A stretch of DNA of 64,000 bases, from NCBI GenBank assembly GCA_047606825.1, contig JASGDY010000131.1:17264-81263 (forward strand). Direction: 5' to 3'. Numbering within the stretch: position 1 is the first letter of the stretch; the number at the start of each line of letters is the position of its first letter. Source of the stretch: Rhizosphaericola sp047606825. Lineage in GTDB: Bacteria > Bacteroidota > Bacteroidia > Chitinophagales > Chitinophagaceae. Below the pieces are notes generated by a model. It was not told the origin of the DNA. It saw only the letters and a list, made by a program, of their open reading frames with translations, and made no database searches. The translations under genes were made by a program, and so were the position numbers. This document shows, one piece after another, positions 1 to 8,909 of the stretch.

Positions 1-643
1 CAATGGAGAGCACATCGTTGTTGCTGTTTCCGTCCACGGGTACACCGTCGATAACGTATAAAGGCTCATTGCTCCCGAGTGAAGAAATACCCCTGATCTT
101 TACAGATACGCCGCCACCCGGTGCTCCGGAGTTTTGGGTGACACTTACACCGGCAACACGCCCCTGCAACATTTGGTCGATACCGGCCTGGGGCACATTC
201 CTGATGTCTTCGGCCTTGATGGACGATATGGCTCCGGTAAGGTCTTTTTTCTTTACCTCACCATAGCCGATAACTACCACCTGGTCAAGCTGGCTGCTGG
301 TCGATTGTAATTGTACTTTTAGTGTTTTGTTGGTTTCGCTCACCAATATTTCTTGTGTGCCATAGCCCAAATAGGAAAATATGAGCGTGCTTTTGGGTGA
401 TGTTTGAATTTTAAACGAACCATCATTTTCGGTAACGGTACCTTTTGTGCCGCCTTTAACTCGTACTAATGTGCCGGGTAGCGGCTGTTTGTTTTCGTCA
501 GTCACCAAACCTGTAACGGTAACGAGGTTTTGAGAAAAACCCTTTAAGTTGCTAAGCACAATAAAAGCAATTAAACAGCATGTTTTTAAGCTTTTTTGAC
601 ACTTGCTTGCAGGGCTTAAGAAACAGATGAAAAGTTGTCTCAT
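1..643 (-). CDS. SusC-family TonB-dependent receptor, N-terminal part (runs off the window)
   Basis: The minus-strand frame from the ATG at 643 stays open to base 1, so only about 214 residues are present. It starts MRQLFICF, has an N-terminal hydrophobic stretch ending near GFSQ, then a carboxypeptidase-regulatory-like domain (LVTVTGLVTDENKQPLPG), the VVVIGYG segment, and the start of the plug domain with GRVAGVSV, IRGISSLGSNEP and LYVIDGVP. These are hallmarks of SusC outer-membrane oligosaccharide importers. It lies in the same direction as the SusC/SusD pair at 1460-6572 but differs clearly in sequence, so it is another receptor rather than a copy. Its SusD partner would lie left of the window. 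Substrate cannot be told from this part. Confidence 0.9.
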   Translation of the reverse strand, partial: MRQLFICFLSPASKCQKSLKTCCLIAFIVLSNLKGFSQNLVTVTGLVTDENKQPLPGTLVRVKGGTKGTVTENDGSFKIQTSPKSTLIFSYLGYGTQEILVSETNKTLKVQLQSTSSQLDQVVVIGYGEVKKKDLTGAISSIKAEDIRNVPQAGIDQMLQGRVAGVSVTQNSGAPGGGVSVKIRGISSLGSNEPLYVIDGVPVDGNSNNDVLSI

Positions 644-744
644 AATTTATAGTTATTGGTTATATTTTTTGGTTAGTAAAGGCGTTGTTAAACCTATAAT
701 GCTTTTGTGTGAAAATTGAGCATAGCCAACATTAAGATGGCACA

Positions 745-1125
745 TCAAGCCTTCAATACATGGGATTTTACTTCAGGAAATAAAGAGTTGTAAGAATTAA
801 ATGGTCTGGTTTTATATACATAATCGTGCTTCAACGCTTTCAAAGATTGTTTTGTATAAACCCATATCTGATCGATAGAGGTTGGATCAGCGCGTTTTAA
901 TGAACCATCTGTACCTGTCCCGGTTTTTAAGTTGATGACCGTTACCCCCGCTAAGAGTTTGCCATCCTTGTCACTGACATGACCCGTTATCTTTAGGGTT
1001 TGGCCATGTGCATTTTCTAACGAACCCAGACAAAAAAATACGATTAAAAGCAAGATAGAGTGTAAAAAAGGATGCGTCCCTACGCAAGCAATCCGTTTTA
1101 CCTCATTCAGATTTGGTCTGTCCAT
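745..1125 (-). pseudogene. SusC remnant: internally deleted copy of the receptor at 3444-6572
   Basis: The 126-residue frame repeats the first ~72 residues of the neighbouring SusC (MDRPN..., signal peptide, start of the carboxypeptidase-like domain) almost unchanged. It then jumps in frame to what is residue ~390 of the full protein (DGSLKRA, IDQIWVYTKQSL, TRPFNSYNSLF). The two donor segments share the triplet TAC at the joint, so the deletion of roughly 950 bp in the copy looks like a microhomology event. Homology continues to about base 738, but a one-base loss near 763 shifts the frame, so the tail SHVLKA is not receptor sequence. No barrel remains, so it cannot be a receptor. A small exported peptide could still be made. 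Confidence 0.9.
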
Positions 1126-1393
1126 AGCATGTTGATTTAATAATAGTTAAGAATGTGAAAGAAGATTTTTGTATCATTTTTTTTACTTCTCCTTGCCAAT
1201 TACGCAGCGAACAAACAATCGTTAGGCAAATGTAAAGCAATTCTTAAATAATGTAACCGATTTCAAATATTTTTTTAAAAAATTCTACGGCCTCTCATTT
1301 TCAAAAAAACTGCAAAAAAATCGAACTGCCCTTCCAGCAAAAGAAAAAATTCTAAAAAGCAACCAAACTACATGGTTTAGCCCCTAATAAGAC
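1126..1393 (-). repeat. Duplicated SusC promoter/leader region upstream of the remnant
   Basis: This non-coding stretch is a diverged copy of 6573-6842, the upstream region of the intact SusC, matching over nearly its whole length. It retains a -7 element TACATTTG (minus strand, 1227-1234). The -33 triplet 19 bases further up is TTA (1254-1256) instead of TTG, and the operator-like site is TGTAACCGATTTCA (1252-1265) instead of TGCAACCGATTTCA. The promoter copy is therefore probably weakened. The rest of the gap to 1459 shows nothing recognisable. Confidence 0.85.
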
Positions 1394-1459
1394 ATAAAAC
1401 TTACACAGTTTTATTATCTAAGGACAGTCTAACATTGCAAATCCTAAAATTTAACAATG

Positions 1460-3433
1460 TCATTCTTGATATTGCGGATTTTGATATGCTGTCTTTTCTG
1501 CATCCGTTAGATCAAGAGCATCAATTTGAGTTTGAGGAATCGGACGTAAATAATATCCAGAAGTTAAAGTACGCGTAACAGTAGAGGTAGAATGGTCCGA
1601 AAAGCTAGCACCGGTTCCAATTGTATAAGTACCAGCCAAATCAGTCCACTGCTGTGTTCTAACGAGATCATACCAACGATATCCTTCACCGTAATATTCC
1701 CTTGAACGTTCCGCTAAAATATAAGCAATGGTAATGGTCGAAGGAGTAGCTGCTATCATTTCTGCACTATAATCTTCCGAAACCTCCTCATTGTTATACC
1801 TACTATAAGACCAAACACCCGCTCTAGCCCTTATCACATTAATCAAACCTCTAGCAGTACCGTCATTTGCATAAGTGCCGGAGATAGCACTAGTAGTAGC
1901 ACCTTTCACAGCCGCTTCCGCTGCTATAAAAAAAAGTTCAGAAAACTTTGCTATATTCCAAGGTCTTGTACTACCAGCATTAGGCTCTCCTAATCCTGTA
2001 CCATTATCCGTACGATAAGGACCAATTTTCCAGTTACCAGGATACAAGATCCTACTTACTTTACTAGGTTCTACTACATAATCAGCGCTGCCTGACAATG
2101 TACCAGCTCCAATATTACTTGCATACGTTGTATTACTATAATCGACATCCGTTGTATCATTATTTAGAAAAGTTAATACAGCATCACCTTCAGTTATAGC
2201 TAATCCATTTGCATTATACAATTGAGAATAGCTATCGCTAAGTCCAGATTCATCCATATTACACCTATATCTTAAAGTAAATGTCCCATCATATCTAGAA
2301 TCATTTACTTTGTCAGAAAACGTGGTGGTAAAAACAGATAATGGCGGGGCAATCATATACCAAGGCCGACCCAGATCCTGTATTGCTTGCCGCTGTACTG
2401 AATTTACCAGTGTACTACTCCAATCAGAGGTAATCGAACTATTAATTAACGGATAATTAAATTGTTCAAACCAGCTACCAAAATTATCAGGAGAAGAACC
2501 GGAAGAATAAGAAGTACTAGAAAGTCCACCATACTGAGTAGAAAGACTATGATCTGCATACAACAGAATCTCGCTATTTCTATCATTAGTAGCGACATTC
2601 ACCTGGTAAAAGCTACTCTGCAACCCAAAGCTTCCGGGATTATTTATGGCTTCAGAAGCCACATCATAGGCTTCTTGATAATACCATGCCGCATTATGGC
2701 CGTCAGGATCTGTTCTGTCCGCAGTGGGATATGTCGGGATATTATTGGGATTCTCAAGCCACCATGCATATGTCAAATATGCTTTTGCTAAATATAACCT
2801 TGCCAATGTTTGTGTCACGCCTCCCGTGACTCTTCCAGCTACTGGTAAATTGGCAATCGCCGAATCTAAATCAGGAAAAATAGCTTCTGTGTAAACTTCA
2901 GAAACGGTATTGCGGGTAGAACTTTGAGAAGACGAGGTATTATATAACAAATCACCAGATCCCAAATCCAATGGCACACCTCCAAAAGTCTGCACTAACA
3001 TAAAATAATAAAAAGCACGAAAAAAATGCGCTTCAGCTATAACAGAACTTTCAACTCCAGCATCGTAACCATACTCGATAACACCATTTGCGGTGTTTAT
3101 ACCGACGAAGGCATTTGTCCATAATGTATTGGCATTACTATTGGATCCGGTTAGGCTTCCCGTTCCAGACATATCCATTATCCCAGATGAATTGGTTCCA
3201 TATGTACTTTCGTCAGTACCTGTTTGACTTGCATCCAAAAAATAACCATTGCCATAATAATAACGCAAATTATAATATAAATAGGTAATTGCGCCCGTAA
3301 TTCCAGCTTCCGTTTTGAAATATTCAGAAGTATAGGTACTTTTGGATGTTTCATCCAAAATTTTTTTACATCCAGTAAGACCAACTATTAAAATAGCAAA
3401 AAGCATAACTAGATTTATATAAATCCTTTTCAT
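1460..3433 (-). CDS. SusD/RagB-family outer-membrane glycan-binding lipoprotein
   Basis: The start is taken at the ATG at 3433, ten bases after the SusC stop, because MKRIYINLV...LTGCKK then gives a signal peptide with lipobox and lipidated Cys22; the frame is open 10 codons further up without reason. The 657-residue protein shows the SusD pattern: KKILDE after the cysteine, a helical N-terminal part with EAHFFRAFYYFMLVQTFGGVPL (split: EAHFFRAFYYF then MLVQTFGGVPL), TPR-like LARLYLAKAYLTYAWW, and the C-terminal RSREYYGEGYRWYDLVRT signature. It caps the SusC barrel and captures oligosaccharide. Next to GH43, GH10 and GH67 genes the ligand is probably xylan oligomers, by inference. At 657 residues it is longer than many SusD proteins (about 500-600). 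Confidence 0.95.
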   Translation of the reverse strand: MKRIYINLVMLFAILIVGLTGCKKILDETSKSTYTSEYFKTEAGITGAITYLYYNLRYYYGNGYFLDASQTGTDESTYGTNSSGIMDMSGTGSLTGSNSNANTLWTNAFVGINTANGVIEYGYDAGVESSVIAEAHFFRAFYYFMLVQTFGGVPLDLGSGDLLYNTSSSQSSTRNTVSEVYTEAIFPDLDSAIANLPVAGRVTGGVTQTLARLYLAKAYLTYAWWLENPNNIPTYPTADRTDPDGHNAAWYYQEAYDVASEAINNPGSFGLQSSFYQVNVATNDRNSEILLYADHSLSTQYGGLSSTSYSSGSSPDNFGSWFEQFNYPLINSSITSDWSSTLVNSVQRQAIQDLGRPWYMIAPPLSVFTTTFSDKVNDSRYDGTFTLRYRCNMDESGLSDSYSQLYNANGLAITEGDAVLTFLNNDTTDVDYSNTTYASNIGAGTLSGSADYVVEPSKVSRILYPGNWKIGPYRTDNGTGLGEPNAGSTRPWNIAKFSELFFIAAEAAVKGATTSAISGTYANDGTARGLINVIRARAGVWSYSRYNNEEVSEDYSAEMIAATPSTITIAYILAERSREYYGEGYRWYDLVRTQQWTDLAGTYTIGTGASFSDHSTSTVTRTLTSGYYLRPIPQTQIDALDLTDAEKTAYQNPQYQE

Positions 3434-3443
3434 TTTGTAAGAT

Positions 3444-6400
3444 TTAGAATGATAAGTTAACACCTAAGATATAATTGTATGTAGTCGGGGTATTATAACC
3501 AACAACCAATAGCCTACTAGGATAACCAGAAACGGCTTGATTGGAAGTACCCGTAGAATTTGGCTCTGGATCCAAGCCCGATTCTTTATGATAAGGGGAG
3601 AAAAAAACAAAAGGGCCTTGGGCCGTCGCATACACCCTTAATCTAGTAATACCAACTTTTTTCATCCAATCCCTGCGAAAATTATATCCCAATGTCATTG
3701 TTCTTATTTTTAAATATGAACCACTGAAATATCCCAGGGTCGAACCATATTTAGGATTATTGCTACTGACAATCCCACCTGGATAAGGATATTTTGCATT
3801 TGTATGTTCCGGCGTCCAATAATCAACTTTTACATTATTCTGACGTCCAGACAAAGTATTCAAATAGCTAGCTGAACCATATAAAGTACTAATAAGAACG
3901 CCTCCACTTTGAAACCCGCCGACAATATTCAGTTCCCAATCTTTGTAGGTAAAATGTGAATTGAAGCCGCCCTGGAATGTTGGCTGTAGATTAATTATTT
4001 GTCTATCGGCAGTACCAATGGCTCTGGTGGGTGATCCATCAGAATTATAAGTACCGGTATATTGCACCTTTATCATACCGGCGTTACCCCCTGGTTCATA
4101 AGTCTGTAGATATTGATAATCGTTATCCGTTGTTTGCCAAAGACCTATCTTCTTGTAATCATAAACAACATCGATTGGATGGCCAACAAACCACCAGTTA
4201 GTCTGATCTTCCGTAGCTCCACTATTTAATGCTGTTAGCTTATTCCTATTAGCATATACATTAATGCCCGCATCCCAAGAAAAACCTCCCGGATTGTCTA
4301 TAATCGTTCCATTAAGAGATATTTCTAGACCCTTGTTCTGTGAACTACCAACATTCTCCAATACCTGGCTCACTCCCGAACTTGCTGGCAAACTAACATA
4401 CTGCAACAAATCACTGGTCTTTTGACTGTAATATTCGATGGTGCCGGATATTCTATTGTTCAATAATGAAAAATCCACGGCAAAATTCCAGGTTTTTGTA
4501 TATTCCCAACCTAAGTCAGAATTAGCTAAAAGTGAAGTATAATATCCTGTTGCATTCGTTGAAGTTCCATAATTATAACCAACAGAGGTTAATTGCCCCT
4601 GGGTAGTATAAGGATCAACCGCTTGATTAGACGTTTGTCCATATCCTACTCTTAACTTCAAGTTATCCAAAAAATGAACATTTTGCATAAAAGCTTCTCT
4701 GGTTATATTCCAACCCACAGAAATCGCTGGATATGTATGCCATTTGTGACCTGCTGCTAGAACAGATGATCCATCTGAACGCAAAGTTGCAGTAGCCATA
4801 TATTTATCGTCAAAAGAATATATGAGCCTTCCCATATATGATTGCAATCCTCTTTGCCAATAGCTCTGGGAATTAGGATCCACAGTGATGGCACCGTTTT
4901 CATCCGTTACTGCCCCAATATTATAAAATTGAAATGCAGTATTTTCAATGCCAGTTGCACTAACTGTTGAATACCAATAAGTAGTTTGCTGATTAGAATA
5001 TAGTCCTGTAAAGTTTATCTTATGTTTAGCTGCAAAAGTGCGATCATAAATTAACAGATTTTCAATAATCCAATCATTTGTATGCGAATTACTGATTGTA
5101 GCTGTTGATATCGAAGATTCAGAATAGCTAAAAACGCCATATCCTTGGTAGTAACCGTAATTACTTTGGCGATAGTTCAAGCCAACATTGGCACGGTACT
5201 TCAAACCTTCAATACCTGGAATTTTTACTTCTGCAAATAAAGAGTTATAAGAATTAAATGGTCTGGTTTTATCTACATAGTCGTTATTCAACGCTTCCAA
5301 CGATTGTTTTGTATAAACCCATATCTGATCGATAGAGGTTGACACTGCACGTTTTAATGAACCATCTGTATCGTATGGATTAATTAATGGCGAAGCAGAT
5401 AGAGCGCTATAAGAGCTTAATGAAGAACCGTTTGTAATCGAAAAATTCGAATTACTATTAAAACCTATCCTGATATTTTTTCCAAGCCATTGATCTAATG
5501 ATATGTGGAAAGCATATCTGGTATAGTTTTGCAAAGGCATGACCGCCTCATCACGGTAATAAGAAGCCCCTAAACTATAACTACCCCTTTTTGTACCACT
5601 GGTCATATTAATATCCTGGCTTGTAACGTTTCCCGTAGTGTACAGAAGCTTCTGCCAATCCGTATTTACAGCTCCAGAGGAATCTTCATCAGTTCCTAAA
5701 TTAGGGTAGATGTTTGCTATTTCCTTTAATGTGGTATATTCCCGCCAATTCATCATAGGAATCTTCAATGCAGTCTTTAAACCATAATAACCATTATATG
5801 TTACCTTAGGATCACTTCCCTGATTACCTTTATTTGTCGTCACTAATATAACCCCGTTAGCACCGCGAGATCCATAGATCGCAGTGGCAGAGGCGTCTTT
5901 TAAGATATCTAAACTTTTGATTTGGTTAGGATCTATATCGGCAAATGTTCCGGGGAAAGGTATACCATCCAATACGATAAGGGGGTCATTGGATGCATTC
6001 AGGGATCTTGACCCACGAACACGGATTTGCGCGGTAGCCCCTGGCTTACTATCTGTCTGTAAGATCTGAACACCTGCCACCCTTCCTTGCAGGGCTTGGG
6101 AAACATTGGCCGAAGGCATTTCATTCAAACTTGCGCCAGAAATAGAAGCAACAGACCCCGTAACAGCTTCTTTGCGCTGCGTACCATATCCCACAACAAT
6201 GACCTCTTCTAATTGCTTGGATATTGGCTCCAAGATCACCGTTAGAGGAGATTGATTAGACACTAATATTGATTTAGAGGCGTATCCTATATTATTCATC
6301 TGAATGCTGTCCCCGACAGAAGCGGCAATATTGAAATTACCTGTTTCATTGGTAGCGGTACCTGCCCCGGTTTTAAGGTTGATGACCGACACGCCCGCTA

Positions 6401-6572
6401 AGGGTTTGCCATCTTTGTCACTGACATGACCCGTTATCTTTAGCGTTTGGCCATGTGCATTTTCTAACGAACCCAGACAAAAAAACACGATTAAAAGCAA
6501 GATAGAGTGTAAAAAAGGATGCGTCCCTTCGCAAGCAATCCCTTTTACCTCATTCACATTTGGTCTGTCCAT
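3444..6572 (-). CDS. SusC-family TonB-dependent receptor of the xylan locus
   Basis: This is a full-length 1042-residue receptor. After an unusually long N-region (MDRPNVNEVK...) comes a hydrophobic segment (residues ~22-34) and probable cleavage before Q42. A carboxypeptidase-regulatory-like domain follows (~44-115), then VIVVGYG (124-130), the plug (GRVAGVQIL, IRVRGSRSLNASNDP, IVLDGIPFPG, DILKDASATAIYGSRGANG) and the 22-strand barrel ending in LGVNLSF. It imports oligosaccharides together with SusD, which starts ten bases downstream. It is transcribed away from the GH43-GH10-MFS-GH43-uxuA-GH67 operon, which makes xylo-oligosaccharide the likely cargo. There is no STN domain. A truncated second copy lies downstream at 745-1125. 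Confidence 0.96.
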   Translation of the reverse strand: MDRPNVNEVKGIACEGTHPFLHSILLLIVFFCLGSLENAHGQTLKITGHVSDKDGKPLAGVSVINLKTGAGTATNETGNFNIAASVGDSIQMNNIGYASKSILVSNQSPLTVILEPISKQLEEVIVVGYGTQRKEAVTGSVASISGASLNEMPSANVSQALQGRVAGVQILQTDSKPGATAQIRVRGSRSLNASNDPLIVLDGIPFPGTFADIDPNQIKSLDILKDASATAIYGSRGANGVILVTTNKGNQGSDPKVTYNGYYGLKTALKIPMMNWREYTTLKEIANIYPNLGTDEDSSGAVNTDWQKLLYTTGNVTSQDINMTSGTKRGSYSLGASYYRDEAVMPLQNYTRYAFHISLDQWLGKNIRIGFNSNSNFSITNGSSLSSYSALSASPLINPYDTDGSLKRAVSTSIDQIWVYTKQSLEALNNDYVDKTRPFNSYNSLFAEVKIPGIEGLKYRANVGLNYRQSNYGYYQGYGVFSYSESSISTATISNSHTNDWIIENLLIYDRTFAAKHKINFTGLYSNQQTTYWYSTVSATGIENTAFQFYNIGAVTDENGAITVDPNSQSYWQRGLQSYMGRLIYSFDDKYMATATLRSDGSSVLAAGHKWHTYPAISVGWNITREAFMQNVHFLDNLKLRVGYGQTSNQAVDPYTTQGQLTSVGYNYGTSTNATGYYTSLLANSDLGWEYTKTWNFAVDFSLLNNRISGTIEYYSQKTSDLLQYVSLPASSGVSQVLENVGSSQNKGLEISLNGTIIDNPGGFSWDAGINVYANRNKLTALNSGATEDQTNWWFVGHPIDVVYDYKKIGLWQTTDNDYQYLQTYEPGGNAGMIKVQYTGTYNSDGSPTRAIGTADRQIINLQPTFQGGFNSHFTYKDWELNIVGGFQSGGVLISTLYGSASYLNTLSGRQNNVKVDYWTPEHTNAKYPYPGGIVSSNNPKYGSTLGYFSGSYLKIRTMTLGYNFRRDWMKKVGITRLRVYATAQGPFVFFSPYHKESGLDPEPNSTGTSNQAVSGYPSRLLVVGYNTPTTYNYILGVNLSF

Positions 6573-6675
6573 ACCATGTTGATTTAATAATAATAAAGAA
6601 TGTGAAAGAAGATTTTTGTGTCATTTTTTTGCTTCTCTTTGTCAATTATGCAGAAAACAAACAAACAATCGTTTG

Positions 6676-6714
6676 GCAAATGTAAAGCAATTATTAAATA
6701 ATGCAACCGATTTC
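6676..6714 (-). promoter_or_regulatory. Promoter and LacI-type operator of the xylan susCD operon
   Basis: On the minus strand a Bacteroidota -7 element TACATTTG (6676-6683) is preceded, 19 bases up, by the -33 triplet TTG (6703-6705). The -33 triplet lies inside TGCAACCGATTTCA (6701-6714), which matches 13 of 14 bases of the palindromic site in front of the divergent hydrolase operon. Placement over the -33 element fits repression. The binding protein is not encoded in the window. Confidence 0.65.
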
Positions 6715-6892
6715 AAATATTTTTTTTAAAAAAATTTCCAGCCTCCCATTTTCGGAAAAAAAACTGCAAAAAAGCGAACTGATCTTCTAGCTAAAATCTA
6801 AAAGCAGTCAAACTACATGGTTTAACCCCTGATAAGGCATAAAGAATAACAAAAAAACGCCAAAAAATATAAAGCCAACAAGTATTTGCAAA

Positions 6893-6916
6893 TATGCAAC
6901 CGATTGCATATTTTTG
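6893..6916 (+). promoter_or_regulatory. Operator palindrome and promoter of the xylanolytic operon
   Basis: TATGCAACCGATTGCATA (6893-6910) is a perfect dyad with 7-base arms and a CCGA centre, the style of LacI-family operators. It sits directly in front of a -7 element TATTTTTG (6909-6916), with TTG of a -33 element about 20 bases further up (in gtatttgcaa, 6881-6890). Repressor binding would block the promoter. The position of the -7 element also means the coding region must start downstream of 6916, which supports the TTG start at 6956 for the first gene. Confidence 0.65.
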
Positions 6917-6955
6917 TTTCCATTATCTTTTTCTAAACGATTCAAAACTTGCATA

Positions 6956-8635
6956 TTGAAAAAGTCAATTCTTCTGGTATCGCTCTTCATGATCGGACTT
7001 ACTAGCAAAGCCCAATATTACCACAATCCCGTTCTCGCCGGTTTCTATCCAGACCCGTCCATCTGTAAGGCTGGCGACGATTATTATATTGTCAATTCTA
7101 CTTTTTCCTACTTCCCGGGTTTACCGATTTTCCATAGTAAGGATTTGCTCAACTGGCAGTTGGAAAGCTATGCCCTCGACCGTCCCGAACAGTTGCCATT
7201 GGAAGGTGCGCCACTCTCTTCGGGCTTATTTGCCCCCACCATACGCTACCATAATGGCACATTCTATATTGTCTGTACCAATGTCTCCGGCGTAGGCAAT
7301 TTTGTCGTCACCGCCAAAAACACCAAAGGCCCCTGGAGCAACCCCGTAAAATTGCCAGAGGTCAATGGCATAGACCCGTCTCTGTTTTTCGACGGTGATT
7401 CCGCATACATCGTGTACAACAGCATACCGCCGGATGGCAAGCCGCTATATGAAGGGCACAGAACCATCCGTGTCGTACCTTTTTCCGAACAATCCTTACA
7501 GGTTGCCGGGTCCAACAGGATTCTGGTCAACGGGGGCACGGACATCTCCCAAAAGCCGATATGGATCGAGGGGCCGCACCTGTACAAAATCAATGGATGG
7601 TATTATCTCATGTGTGCCCAGGGAGGCACCGGCTACAATCATTCCGAGGTTGTTTTTCGCTCCAGAAGTATGGAAGAACCCTTTGTTCCCTACCAACATA
7701 ACCCGATATTGACGCAAATGTTCCTGCCCAAGGACCGGAAAAGCCCGGTTACCTCCACTGGGCATGCCGACCTTGTACAGGATAACGCGGGGAGCTGGTG
7801 GGCCGTGTTTCTCGGTTGCCGTCCCTATACAGGAGAGAATTACAATACAGGAAGGGAAACGTTTATGGCTCCCGTAAAATGGGAAAACGGATGGCCTGTC
7901 ATCGACCTCAAAGGAGAAGAAGTCAAATACCGATATCCCATCAATGCCGGAAGAGAAGAAAAATGGCAAACATTCAACGGTAATTTTACGTTTCGTGACG
8001 ACTTCAAGGATCGAGTGTTAAACAGCAGGTATGCCTTTCTGCGTACACCGCTGGAAAAATGGTACAGTTTAAATGACACCGAAGGAACTCTGGCATTGCA
8101 GCTGCGCCCGGCAACATGTAGCGGTCGCAGCAATCCGTCCTTTGTAGGATTCCGCCAATCACACCTCAAAGGGCATGCCGCTACGGAATTGCAGTTTACC
8201 CCCACAGCAGAAAACGAAAAAGCAGGATTGTTGGTTTTTCAAAGTGAAAACAGGTATTATTTCATATCCAAGTCAGTCAAGGACAGCAAGCCCGTACTGG
8301 AACTATGGAAAAGCAACGGAAACCCGTACAAAAAGATAAATACAGTACCTTCCGTTTTGCTTGCGTCCGTGCCGCTTCCCGACACCAATGCCGCTGTACA
8401 ATTGAAAATAGAAGCCAACAACAGTGTTTATAATTTCTACTACAAGCTACAGGAACAGGATTGGAAAGCCTTGCAAAAAAATGTGGATGCCAAATATCTC
8501 AGCACCAGTGAGGCAGGAGGTTTTGTAGGTTGCATGTACGCCATGTATGCGACATCCGAGGGCAAACCATCTACCCAAAAAGCCTATTTCAAGTATTTTG
8601 AAAATGTAAACAATGACGATGTTTATAAAAAATAA
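6956..8635 (+). CDS. Exported GH43 beta-xylosidase/alpha-L-arabinofuranosidase
   Basis: The start is set at the TTG at 6956, giving MKKSILLVSLFMIGLTSKAQ, a normal signal peptide; the frame is open to 6914, but that start overlaps the promoter. The 559-residue protein has the five-bladed GH43 fold with general base D33 (FYPDPS), pKa-modulating D140 (GIDPSLF) and general acid E205 (WIEGPHLYK). A C-terminal beta-sandwich follows (~330-555), as in XynB-type GH43 enzymes. It removes xylose or arabinose from xylan side chains or oligomers in the periplasm or at the surface. It is the first gene of the plus-strand xylan operon. Sequence alone does not separate xylosidase from arabinofuranosidase activity. 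Confidence 0.93.
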   Translation: MKKSILLVSLFMIGLTSKAQYYHNPVLAGFYPDPSICKAGDDYYIVNSTFSYFPGLPIFHSKDLLNWQLESYALDRPEQLPLEGAPLSSGLFAPTIRYHNGTFYIVCTNVSGVGNFVVTAKNTKGPWSNPVKLPEVNGIDPSLFFDGDSAYIVYNSIPPDGKPLYEGHRTIRVVPFSEQSLQVAGSNRILVNGGTDISQKPIWIEGPHLYKINGWYYLMCAQGGTGYNHSEVVFRSRSMEEPFVPYQHNPILTQMFLPKDRKSPVTSTGHADLVQDNAGSWWAVFLGCRPYTGENYNTGRETFMAPVKWENGWPVIDLKGEEVKYRYPINAGREEKWQTFNGNFTFRDDFKDRVLNSRYAFLRTPLEKWYSLNDTEGTLALQLRPATCSGRSNPSFVGFRQSHLKGHAATELQFTPTAENEKAGLLVFQSENRYYFISKSVKDSKPVLELWKSNGNPYKKINTVPSVLLASVPLPDTNAAVQLKIEANNSVYNFYYKLQEQDWKALQKNVDAKYLSTSEAGGFVGCMYAMYATSEGKPSTQKAYFKYFENVNNDDVYKK

Positions 8636-8890
8636 ATCCCATATAATAGCGCTCCTTGCGGGTAGTATCTTCTGTGTACATAGTATCAGAGGGCAGACAA
8701 AACAGCTTTTGTCCGAAAACGGAAATACCGCAAATTGTGATATTGCGGGAACTTCCCTCTTGCTGGAAAAGCAGGGAAACAGGCAAAATTGGTCCATGGC
8801 AAACCTTCCGGCGAAAATATCGTCATCGCAGGTACCATTGACTCCAAATACATCAAGGCATTGGTAGACGCAGAGACCCATTTAGATTAA
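8619..8890 (+). pseudogene. Truncated, frameshifted stub resembling the N-terminus of a GH115 alpha-glucuronidase
   Basis: An ATG at 8619, overlapping the end of the GH43 gene by 17 bases, opens a clear signal peptide (MFIKNKSHIIALLAGSIF...IRGQ). The frame soon turns unnatural. In the -1 frame the peptide GENIVIAGTIDSKYIKALVD, then AETHLD and a stop at 8888-8890, resembles the early GH115 segment (I-x-x-GTI-x-x-S-x-x-I-x-x-L). GH115 proteins are about 800 residues, so over 85 percent would be missing. The slot between GH43 and GH10 suggests a third debranching enzyme was lost here while GH67, which acts on related bonds, was kept. The family call rests on a short motif and is tentative. Confidence 0.5.
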
Positions 8891-8909
8891 ATAAATTTAC
8901 CCCAACTTT

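Noticed and set aside
745..1125. A genuine small exported protein gene
   Set aside because: Nearly every residue up to the C-terminus comes from two parts of the adjacent SusC, so it is a deletion remnant rather than an independent gene.
6808..7008. A 66-codon minus-strand frame with a hydrophobic end in the divergent promoter region
   Set aside because: It covers the operator, promoter and start of the exported GH43 and is A+T-driven; no evidence of coding.
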